A stretch of DNA of 64,000 bases from Symbiodinium natans (Eukaryota; Sar; Dinophyceae; Suessiales; Symbiodiniaceae): positions 62,001 to 126,000 of the forward strand of contig CAJNDS010000118.1 of NCBI GenBank assembly GCA_905221605.1, written 5' to 3'. The notes below the pieces were generated by a model. It saw only the letters and a list, made by a program, of their open reading frames with translations. It searched no databases and was not told where the DNA came from. Each line of letters opens with the position of its first letter. Position 1 is the first letter of the stretch. Both the position numbers and the translations under genes were made by a program. Shown piece after piece: positions 1 through 8,900 of the stretch.

Positions 1-2
1 GT

Positions 3-722
3 TTCAGCAGAAACCTTGGTCCGTCTGGAGTGGAGTACGATCTAGATAGTGACACGCGAGACTTCCTTAGATTGGGAGTGATGACCGACGGGAATGGAGC
101 TGGGCCACATCCGCTAGCAAGCCCAGCACTCAGCCCTGTCCACAGCCCAACCGGCAGCGCCGGTCCAACAGATGGTGAGACTCGCCTTTTGGAGATTCTT
201 GCAGGAATGCAGCAGAACCAGCAGGTGTTGACCGAGCTTCTGAGGAGCCAGTCCGAATCCCGCGCAGCAGCAGCCGCTGCGACCACATCCTACTCAGGTC
301 TAGCGGCCAAAGACCTGAGCAAGGTGTTGAGGCATCCTTCAACCTTTTCTTGTCAGACCCGAGATGAGGAGCTGATCAAGTGGCCAGCATGGTCTTGGGA
401 GTTTGAGCAGTATTTGGGGACCTTAGATAAGGAGTTTCAGGTGGACTTCACTCGCTTGAAATCGAACCCGAAAACTGAAGTTCTCCCTGCACAACTGAGC
501 GCCACTGAGCTCGACAGGTCACGCATCATGTATGGCCTGCTTGCATCGCTTTTGAACGACCGTCTGAAGCGTCTTCTTAAGACTGTGTCTGACAATAACG
601 GGTACGAAGCATACCGCTTGATCTCGCTTGACCTTCGCCCTTCATCCCGCACCAGAGCCTTGGCCCTCATGCAGACAATCTGTGTTCGACAACAAGCAAG
701 GCCTCCTGACTCAGGTTGTTAG
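3..722 (+). CDS. gag: Gag, N-terminal part (partial at window start)
   Basis: This open frame (frame 3) runs from the window edge to a stop at 720-722. The first in-frame ATG is at 81; a GTG at 30 is not a plausible eukaryotic start, so the true start is either the ATG at 81 or upstream of the window. The protein has a Pro/Ser/Gly-rich leader, then a helical region typical of copia Gag capsid. The last ~15 codons do not look like Gag: the Gag reading continues in frame 1 (motif FDNKQGL from about 685), so the useful part ends near 690. The frame change is +1 in direction. Confidence 0.85.
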   Translation, partial: FSRNLGPSGVEYDLDSDTRDFLRLGVMTDGNGAGPHPLASPALSPVHSPTGSAGPTDGETRLLEILAGMQQNQQVLTELLRSQSESRAAAAAATTSYSGLAAKDLSKVLRHPSTFSCQTRDEELIKWPAWSWEFEQYLGTLDKEFQVDFTRLKSNPKTEVLPAQLSATELDRSRIMYGLLASLLNDRLKRLLKTVSDNNGYEAYRLISLDLRPSSRTRALALMQTICVRQQARPPDSGC

Positions 723-3700
723 GCTTGAGCAGGCGATGGCAGAGTATGACTCGATTGCATCACAGGCCATGTCCGATGATCAGAAGGTTGTTTCGCTTCT
801 GAGATGTTTAACAGGCCAACTTCGTCAGCATGTGAACTTGACCATGGAAGACTCCTGGACATATGCCGAGTTGCGAAGTTTGGTTGCTCGATATGATGCT
901 TCTTCGTCAAAGTGGAGTGCGTCTGTTGCAGCGACTTATGGCCTGTCAGAGGGCAAAGGTGGTGTGCTTGTGAATGCGCCTGCAGCATCCAGTGAAGCCG
1001 TTCCAATGGAAATCGACCGTCTTCAGAAGGAGATTGATAGGCTAAGCAAAGGCAAGACTAAGAAGGGTGATAAGGGAGATAAAGGTGGTAAGAAGGGCAG
1101 ATATGACAAGGGTAGGAAGGGTAAGGGTGATGGTAAGAAAGGGGATGGTAAGTCCAGGCCTCCGCCCAGCACAAACCCTAACCCTGCCGCAAACAAAACT
1201 TGTCATAATTGTGGCCGAAAGGGTCACTTTGCCCGAGACTGCCGATCCAAGCGAGTCAGACAGGTTGAAGACGCCGCTGTTGCTGACAGCAGCGCTGCAC
1301 ATGCTGACACAGCCGTGTCAGCTGCCCCTGCCAAGGCGAAACCTGCTGCAAAGCCCCAGGTGAGACGAGTCACCTACAACCTCGATGACTTTGATGAGTC
1401 AGCCGGAGGTGAGATCCGCATGGTGTCAGGTTGTGATTCTTGTGTGGAGAGCCAAGACAAAGTAGACAGGCAAAGCAAGGAAGCTTCGGGTTTCTTTTGC
1501 AAGGCACTGAGCATCTTTTCACGTTGTGTGCCATCGAGGTGGTGCGTTTTCCACAATGCATTGCCGAGTGATGCACAGAGCGAGGCTGAGCACGCTTCGG
1601 GCGTGTGTCAGCGTGATGTGGTTGAGCACACTTCGGGTGTGACCTCGACCAGTGGATCAGTGCGCATGGTCCAGCAGAATGCCGAGCATGGCATGGAGAT
1701 CGAAGTCATAATTGACTCAGGTGCTGACGCCTCTTGTCTACCGCAAAACCTCAGCATGCTTGGAGTTTCCTCTGGAAGGCCATGGGAAGGTTTTCAAGAT
1801 GCCCAGGGGAATCAGCTGCTAGTTCACGGGACTAGGCGAGCTGAGCTGAGCTTCGGTGATCAGCCTGGATTCACCGAAACGTTCTTGGTTGCTCCCCACA
1901 TCACCACACCTCTTCTTGCAGTTGGGAAGTTGTACCGCGCCGGATTCAGCATGGTGAACAAAAATGGAAACATGAGTCTTTGCAGCCCTAACGGAGAGAT
2001 CCAAATCCCATTGCATTTCAGGCAGAATAGCCTTGCTGCACGATTGCATGTGCGTATGATCCAGCAGGATGCATCCCGTGTCCGTGCTGTGAAGTGCACT
2101 GTCGCTGATTTGGCTCTTCCTGATTACTTTGTGCAGATCAGTGAAGATGTTTTCGGCATGCGTGGATTTGGAAACCGGTTCGTTGACATCACGATGGCGT
2201 TGCCTCATGAGGGTTGCAGCTTCAGGAGCACTGTTGCCAAGTGCCCCGAACCCAATCAGTGGGAGATTCTTGAGTGGTGCGAGAGCATCGTTGATGCTTC
2301 CGATCTGAGTGGACCTTTGCCTGAGAATGCCACCCGTGAGTTGATCGTGTTCGCCACTCGCAAGATTGTTTCCCCAGATGAGCTTGGGTTGACAGTTGCA
2401 AGTGACTCAGCCGAGTCAAGCAGACCTCATGTGTTGCCACCACCACCTGAAGAGCCTGAAAATATGGACCAGGATGAGCCACAACAGCATGCAGCCGTTG
2501 CACCCGATCCCGGGGCCGAACTGCAAGTTGATGCAGCCCTGCGTGACGAGGTTGCAGCAGATGATGATGGGACACTCGTCGTTGACGGTGTGTCGTTGAG
2601 CCTTGAATCGACCCTTGCTGTTTTGAGGCAAGCTGCTCAGTCACTGGGGCTTGGTCGTTCCGGTGGTAAGTCCACTGTGCTGAAGCGCATTAGAGATCAC
2701 TTAGCCCGCCAGGACTTGATTGCTGCCCATCAGGCCCGGCAGCAGCTTGCTGCTGCTGAAGAGCGTGTGCCAGTGGAGCAGAAACATGTTACAGCACCAA
2801 GTGAAGATGCATACCGTCAACACTGCCTTACCCACACACCCTACAGAGAGTGGTGTGCCCACTGTGTTGCCTTCCGTGCACGGTCCGACAGGCATGAGGC
2901 CAAGACCGAAGACCATCGTGCAAGTTCCGTCTTGTGCTTTGATTTTGCATATACCAGTAGGGTTGATGGGGGTGACAAGTTGTGCTGCCTGGTTGCATAC
3001 GACACGCAGACTAAGTGGTTGCAGGCATGGCCGGTGCCGAGCAAAGGTGGACCTGCTTGCCGTAACTACATGGCAGTTGAGCTGACCAAGCTGCTGTCGT
3101 ACCTTGGGCACAGGCGAATCACCCTTCGTGCCGACCCAGAGGGGTCATGCACTGCGCTTGCGAATGCAGTCCAGGCACTCAGGCACCGCATTGGCATGGA
3201 GACCCACATTGAACAAACCCCAGTGGGGGAGCACCAAGGCAACCATGCAGAAGGTGCCATTGAGCGAATCAGACAACTCGCCGGGACAATGCTCTCTGAG
3301 CTCGAGGGCAGATTGAACATCAAGATCAAGACCTTCGACCCGTTGCATCACTGGTGTTGGCGTCATGCCAGCTGGACCCTTCAACGGTTTGGTGTCACGC
3401 AAAACCTCACACCATGGGAGAGAGTGCATGCATCACCATATGGAGGCAAACTTGTCCGTTTTGCAGAATGTGTCCTAGCACGTGTGAAGACTGCTACAAA
3501 GGGCAAACCTCGGTGGCTTCGGGCCATGTGGTTGGGGAAGTCAGATGTTTCTGATTGTCACCTTGTTTGCACTTCATCAGGTCGCCTTGTCGTCGCCAGA
3601 TCAGTCCGTCGAACCACATGTGAGTATGATCCCAGCCTCTTGCCTGCATTGCGAGACACACCTGACAAGCATGTGTCATTCCTTGCTGGACGTGTCGGAG

Positions 3701-5070
3701 CAAGTCGCAACCAACTTGCACCAAAGCCAGTCACAGAGGAAGGCCCCGGCAGTGGGAGTGAGGTTGCAGCTAGCGACCCGCCAACAGAGAATGAAGATGT
3801 CTTCGACAATCCCCATGACATTGCCCTCGCCCCTTCTTCTGTGAGATTGCCAGCCGATGGCATGCCTGCGACTCCCGATTATCGACCTCCTGCCCAGGAA
3901 CCATCACAACCTTCCAGACTTCCACCACGATCAGCGCCTCCTGAGAGCGCACTGGCCACAGGAGAGCCCAAGCCGTGTCAGGCACTGACCCCAAACCCTA
4001 GTCTGGGTGTAGGCCTTAACCCCGGTCAGCCGACCACCCCGGTTGATGAAATAGGGGGACTAGAAGGTTTAGACAGTGCCATGGCTGAACTTGAACAGGT
4101 TCATGAAAGAGCTGAATTCGATGGTGATGTTCAGGAAGCAAAGCGCCAGAGGATCCGGGCAGTGAATTCCCATCACCACAACGATGAAGTCGTCCACTTA
4201 GAAGACCTAGGCCTTGGGTCAGACACTGACCTCAACGAGTCAGTTGAGGATCCGCCTGCTTGGAATGCAACCGACAATTTCGAAGATGCCAAGAACATCC
4301 CTGAAGAGTTGTGGAGGCCTTTTGGGTCCGGTGAGCCTCAGCTGTCAAGTGAAGAATTGGCCCACATTGACGACATAGCTGAAGCATTCGAGTTAGCCCG
4401 ACTTGAAACCATGAATGTTCTTGAAAGGCTACCTGCCACAGCTGACTTCAGCGGGTTTAAGCGTCTAAGCACAAAAATGGTCAAAACTTGGAGAGTGAAA
4501 CCATCGCCGAAGGGAGGTGGAGAAGCTTTCCTTCGTCGGGCCCGTTTTGTCGCCCGTGAGTTCAGGTGGCTCAGTGCCATGGTGGACAACGAGGTGTTTG
4601 CACCTGCATCGTCGAATGCACTTCTTCGTGTGCTGCCAGCTGCGCTTGTTGCACGTCAGCCTGAGGGCTGGACAGCCCTATCTTTGGACGTTGCAGATGC
4701 TTATCTGACGGTTCCGCAAGCCGTCGATACCATCGTTACCATATGGGTGAGAGGTGAGCAAAGATACTACAAGCTACTCCGAAACCTCCCAGGCCAACGC
4801 TCAGGAGCCAAGGATTGGTTCCAAGCGTTTCAAGCACACCTGATAAAGGAAATGGCCATTGAACCGCTGGTGGAAGCCCCAGCACTGTTCTCCATTCCTG
4901 GAGGTTCAGATGAGGGCCATGGCGGGGGAGGCGGGGGTCTTTGCCACGTTGATGATCTTTTTGCAGTCGGGTCCGATCCGACCATGCAGAGACTCAGTGA
5001 GTGTGTGAAGTCCAGGTATCGCTGCACAATTTCCTTTTTGAGACAACCCGATGATGAGGTCAGTTTCTGA
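628..5070 (+). CDS. gag-pol: Gag C-terminal part plus protease, integrase and reverse transcriptase
   Basis: This is frame 1; about 1480 codons, the first ~19 of which overlap gag and are probably untranslated in this frame. Domains counted from codon 628: a Lys/Gly-rich basic stretch (~130-190); a CCHC zinc knuckle, CHNCGRKGHFARDC (~192-205); a protease active site with DSGAD at ~363; an integrase HHCC-like zinc motif (~732-746), then the catalytic acids D~772, D~836 and E~875; a long acidic, Pro-rich linker; and a copia-type RT ending in the HVDD box at ~1440. A run of seven Gly (GHGGGGGG) directly precedes the HVDD box and may be a slippage expansion. The frame ends at TGA 5068-5070, but the next codons stay open and homologous. 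Confidence 0.93.
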   Translation: MTFALHPAPEPWPSCRQSVFDNKQGLLTQVVRLEQAMAEYDSIASQAMSDDQKVVSLLRCLTGQLRQHVNLTMEDSWTYAELRSLVARYDASSSKWSASVAATYGLSEGKGGVLVNAPAASSEAVPMEIDRLQKEIDRLSKGKTKKGDKGDKGGKKGRYDKGRKGKGDGKKGDGKSRPPPSTNPNPAANKTCHNCGRKGHFARDCRSKRVRQVEDAAVADSSAAHADTAVSAAPAKAKPAAKPQVRRVTYNLDDFDESAGGEIRMVSGCDSCVESQDKVDRQSKEASGFFCKALSIFSRCVPSRWCVFHNALPSDAQSEAEHASGVCQRDVVEHTSGVTSTSGSVRMVQQNAEHGMEIEVIIDSGADASCLPQNLSMLGVSSGRPWEGFQDAQGNQLLVHGTRRAELSFGDQPGFTETFLVAPHITTPLLAVGKLYRAGFSMVNKNGNMSLCSPNGEIQIPLHFRQNSLAARLHVRMIQQDASRVRAVKCTVADLALPDYFVQISEDVFGMRGFGNRFVDITMALPHEGCSFRSTVAKCPEPNQWEILEWCESIVDASDLSGPLPENATRELIVFATRKIVSPDELGLTVASDSAESSRPHVLPPPPEEPENMDQDEPQQHAAVAPDPGAELQVDAALRDEVAADDDGTLVVDGVSLSLESTLAVLRQAAQSLGLGRSGGKSTVLKRIRDHLARQDLIAAHQARQQLAAAEERVPVEQKHVTAPSEDAYRQHCLTHTPYREWCAHCVAFRARSDRHEAKTEDHRASSVLCFDFAYTSRVDGGDKLCCLVAYDTQTKWLQAWPVPSKGGPACRNYMAVELTKLLSYLGHRRITLRADPEGSCTALANAVQALRHRIGMETHIEQTPVGEHQGNHAEGAIERIRQLAGTMLSELEGRLNIKIKTFDPLHHWCWRHASWTLQRFGVTQNLTPWERVHASPYGGKLVRFAECVLARVKTATKGKPRWLRAMWLGKSDVSDCHLVCTSSGRLVVARSVRRTTCEYDPSLLPALRDTPDKHVSFLAGRVGASRNQLAPKPVTEEGPGSGSEVAASDPPTENEDVFDNPHDIALAPSSVRLPADGMPATPDYRPPAQEPSQPSRLPPRSAPPESALATGEPKPCQALTPNPSLGVGLNPGQPTTPVDEIGGLEGLDSAMAELEQVHERAEFDGDVQEAKRQRIRAVNSHHHNDEVVHLEDLGLGSDTDLNESVEDPPAWNATDNFEDAKNIPEELWRPFGSGEPQLSSEELAHIDDIAEAFELARLETMNVLERLPATADFSGFKRLSTKMVKTWRVKPSPKGGGEAFLRRARFVAREFRWLSAMVDNEVFAPASSNALLRVLPAALVARQPEGWTALSLDVADAYLTVPQAVDTIVTIWVRGEQRYYKLLRNLPGQRSGAKDWFQAFQAHLIKEMAIEPLVEAPALFSIPGGSDEGHGGGGGGLCHVDDLFAVGSDPTMQRLSECVKSRYRCTISFLRQPDDEVSF
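669..690 (+). other. Gag frame-change zone (+1)
   Basis: Upstream, the Gag-like reading (ALALMQ) is in frame 3. Downstream, the Gag-like reading (FDNKQGL) is in frame 1. The switch must fall within about 20 bases. It may be a one-base indel in a dead copy or a programmed +1 shift as used by yeast Ty1; no known slippery heptamer was recognised. Confidence 0.7.
5068..5070 (+). other. In-frame TGA between RT and RNase H
   Basis: The codon after VSF in the RT thumb region is TGA. The same frame is then open without a break for 635 codons to 6978 and carries connection-domain and RNase H homology, so this is one nonsense codon, not a gene end. Dinoflagellate nuclei are believed to use TGA as stop, so it should truncate the polyprotein. 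Confidence 0.85.
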
Positions 5071-6978
5071 AAACGAAGACACAGATGGGTCAAGGGTGAT
5101 GTTTTCTGCATTAGCCCAAACCCTAAGCACGTCGTAGATCTTGCAAGAATCCTTGGCGTCGCCGCACAGCGCCCAAAGGACAGTCCTTTACCAACAGGCA
5201 CGCTTCCTTTATGGACACAGCTAACGCCGCTTGATGAGGAGAAGTCAGGAATCTACAGAAAGTGCATTGGGGTGCTGCTTTATGTGTCAAGCGATTATCC
5301 TGCTGCACAGTATGCAATAAAGACATTGAGCAGCATGTGTGGGAGTCCCAATGAGGGTGCATGGCGGTGTCTGCGCCACCTGGTGAACTACATGTTCTTC
5401 CACGAGAATCATGTCACTTGCCTTCGGACTGAGGGCAAAGGCATCGGCCTGGTTGTCCGAGATGAGACCCACACCTTGGAGGTGTTCGCTGATGCTGATT
5501 GGTCAGGGAACAAATCAACACGAAAGAGCACCAGTGCCGGATGCATAGCCTTCGATGGGATGGTGATTCACACCTTTTCCAGAAGCCAGAGCTGCGTGAG
5601 TTTAAGCAGTGGAGAGAGTGAATATATCGCATGCGTGAGTGCTACATGCGACGGCATCCTCCTTCGCAGTGCCCTGCAGCACATCATGCGTGTTGATGTG
5701 TCCATGCACCTGTTCACAGATTCCAGCGCAGCTCGGGGGATCATGGGAAGGCAGGGATGCGGACGTCTTCGCCATATCTCCGGACGCTTGTTATGGTTGC
5801 AGGATTTCTTGTTCAAGTGGAAGAAAGCGTCGCTACACGCAGTACCGACCCTGACAAATCCTGCTGATTTGTTTACAAAGTCCTTGACAGGAGCCCGTGT
5901 CCGTACCTTGAGCCACATCCTTGGAATCCGTGATTCACACGATGGATTTTCATTGGTCGGGACAACTGAGTTTGAGGAACTACAACGCCGTGAGCAGGCA
6001 AAGAAGTTTCTTCGTGCTGTGAGGAGCACAGGTCGAGGGAATGCCGAGGCGTTGCATCTTCTTGCATTGCTGGTTCAGGTCGTGGGTAACGAGGCTGCGG
6101 ATGATGAGGACCGAGCACAGTTTGTGCCTGACTCGCCCGCATCAGCAGGCGAGGATGCATACCCATGGACCAGCTTTGCCTTCGTTGTCACCTTAACAGT
6201 TTGCGTCGCACTCATGCTTGGCCGTGCCAGCGCCAACATGAACTTTGCATCCCTTTTGGAGTGGCCCTTAGTTAGGTGGGTACGTAGTTGGTTTAGGCTT
6301 GAAGCAACAGAGGCTGAGCAACCATTGCTAGCCGAAGCACCTGCTCTTGCAGAGAACCTTGACACCACATCAGAAAGTAGCCGTGAAAGTCTAGGCTTAC
6401 AACATTATTCGCCACGAACTCGTGCGCCTGCGACACCGAGTGACACTGAGCACGAATCTGAGCAGCCAGACTCAGAACCAGAAGATGACGATGACGACGT
6501 GTATCCTGGAGGCCATGGACCAGCCTACCAGAACCAGGCAGAGCTGATTGCACTTTATGAGATGGTTGGTGAAGCAGCAGCCATCGATGTGATGCCAGCC
6601 ATGCAGCTGATCCCTGCAGGTCAGCCAGCAGAAGTGCAGCAGCCACTGCTACAGGATGATGACATCCTTCAGGTGAGGGAGGATGCTGAGGTATGGATTG
6701 CCCCAGTGAGTGGGACCCGCTGTCATCTCATTGGGGAATGCGATGGTTTGATGAGGGCACGATATGTTCGCAGGCTGCTATATCGCCAGTTGCAGCTTGA
6801 GTTTCCTGGTCAGTACAGCATGTGTCAGTTATGCCAGTTTTGGGCCAGAGAGCTCGGGCGTCGCCAGGACATTGCCCGCTTGGCTGCCATGTTCCACATC
6901 CTTCATGTGGGTGGTCAGCAGATCCCAAATCCAGTGCCTCAGAACCTTCCGGAGCCAGAACCGCACGATGATACGTGA
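5071..6978 (+). CDS. pol: RNase H and C-terminal extension of the copia polyprotein
   Basis: Same frame as the upstream pol. There is no start codon at its beginning, so it is read only by passing the TGA. It begins with the RT connection region and continues into a copia-type RNase H with ADADW (D at 5491 and 5497), SGESEY (E at 5620) and TDSSA (D at 5719), followed by the ADLFTK box near 5865. Canonical copia proteins end shortly after this point. Here about 360 further residues follow: a charged helix, one hydrophobic segment (6172-6234) likely to span a membrane, a long acidic Glu/Asp-rich linker, and a terminal Cys/His module with GTRCHLIGECDGL (6712-6750) and CQLC (6823-6834). The stop is TGA 6976-6978. 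Confidence 0.9.
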   Translation, partial: KRRHRWVKGDVFCISPNPKHVVDLARILGVAAQRPKDSPLPTGTLPLWTQLTPLDEEKSGIYRKCIGVLLYVSSDYPAAQYAIKTLSSMCGSPNEGAWRCLRHLVNYMFFHENHVTCLRTEGKGIGLVVRDETHTLEVFADADWSGNKSTRKSTSAGCIAFDGMVIHTFSRSQSCVSLSSGESEYIACVSATCDGILLRSALQHIMRVDVSMHLFTDSSAARGIMGRQGCGRLRHISGRLLWLQDFLFKWKKASLHAVPTLTNPADLFTKSLTGARVRTLSHILGIRDSHDGFSLVGTTEFEELQRREQAKKFLRAVRSTGRGNAEALHLLALLVQVVGNEAADDEDRAQFVPDSPASAGEDAYPWTSFAFVVTLTVCVALMLGRASANMNFASLLEWPLVRWVRSWFRLEATEAEQPLLAEAPALAENLDTTSESSRESLGLQHYSPRTRAPATPSDTEHESEQPDSEPEDDDDDVYPGGHGPAYQNQAELIALYEMVGEAAAIDVMPAMQLIPAGQPAEVQQPLLQDDDILQVREDAEVWIAPVSGTRCHLIGECDGLMRARYVRRLLYRQLQLEFPGQYSMCQLCQFWARELGRRQDIARLAAMFHILHVGGQQIPNPVPQNLPEPEPHDDT

Positions 6979-7926
6979 AAATGAGCCCAATCACGATGAC
7001 CGACAACTTTTCGTTGCATGTGTGTTTAAATGAACCCGAATTTGATAGAAGCAATTTCTTGAAATGCTCATGATGCCTCTTGTGGATGCAGTCACTGGCT
7101 GGTACCACTGTACCCGAGCTTGTGTGCAATTTTCTTGAATTGCATTGGACCACCTTCAAATCTTTAAGAGATTGACAACTTTTGCATGTGGCCGGCAACC
7201 TCTCCTTTACCCATCACAGCCATGTGATGCCGATACTCTTGCAGCTTGCGGAGCTGGCAAGCAGACTTGCTTGGAGCCTCAGAGCTCACAAGGTGCCCAA
7301 AGGTCAAAGGTTAGGAGGTGCCCGTAGGCCTGTACAAAGCCCACCAAAACGGTGGCGGCCCTGGAGTGCGGTATGTCCGCCCACGGCAGCAAAGGACAAA
7401 CCGAGTGTTGCTCTGCACTTGCTGATATGAGGCTTGTTGGCTGTCTTGCTCTGGGCATGTATAGCAGTAGTTCCCACCAAAATCGTTCTGAAAGCCTGCT
7501 TTGCGAAACGCGGCAAATCATCCTTTGGCGGGGTGATCACGATTTCGATGTCTTACATGGGACCCTTAACCATGTATTTTCCTTGTGAAGATTTCTTGTG
7601 GTGGGATGTTTGTTTTGCCCAGAAGCTTTACAGTCATGTCTCATGTCATGTGCCGATGCAGCTGTGCTCGTGAGTATCAAAAGTTTTCAATTAGGACGAC
7701 GGGGAGAAGACCTTTTCACATCTGAGCGCTAAGCTACACCTTGTCTAACACAAGCTAGCTAGCTCTGTCTTTCCGATCCCTCATCCTGTAAAGTCTCACC
7801 TTTCTTTTCAGTGTTGAATTCAGTTTCACCTCTCCTAACCATTAGCTCCTACCCAATTTTCGGTGCTCAGACGGTGCAAATCGCCCGCAATGAGCAGAGC
7901 CCGCTCGCTCAGCGTTCAATAAAAAA
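6979..7926. other. 3' flank of the retrotransposon, LTR not delimited
   Basis: This stretch should hold the 3' LTR, but without the 5' copy its borders cannot be set. Visible items are a purine-rich tract at 7693-7710 and AATAAA at 7918-7923 immediately before the AGT array. A hydrophobic 79-codon frame at 7434-7673 resembles no family I know and was not called as a gene. Confidence 0.5.
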
Positions 7927-7927
7927 C

Positions 7928-8900
<973 letters not shown>

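Larger units (their letters stand above)
1..6978 (+). mobile_element. Ty1/copia-type LTR retrotransposon, 5' end outside the window
   Basis: Gag, CCHC zinc knuckle, aspartic protease, integrase, reverse transcriptase and RNase H follow in the order typical of Ty1/copia elements (integrase before RT). The gag frame is already open at base 3, so the 5' LTR and primer-binding site lie upstream and the LTRs cannot be paired here. Two lesions interrupt the polyprotein: a frame change near 669-690 and an in-frame TGA at 5068-5070. The copy is therefore probably non-autonomous, unless the first is a programmed +1 shift. A purine-rich stretch at 7693-7710 could be the polypurine tract, but the 3' LTR was not delimited. 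Confidence 0.95.

Noticed and set aside
30-32. GTG as start codon of gag
   Set aside because: The frame is open upstream to the window edge, and GTG is not a usual start in a eukaryote; ATG 81 or an upstream start is more likely.
1819-4589. Many 60-140-codon frames on the minus strand and in other frames within pol
   Set aside because: They are shadows of the retrotransposon coding sequence.
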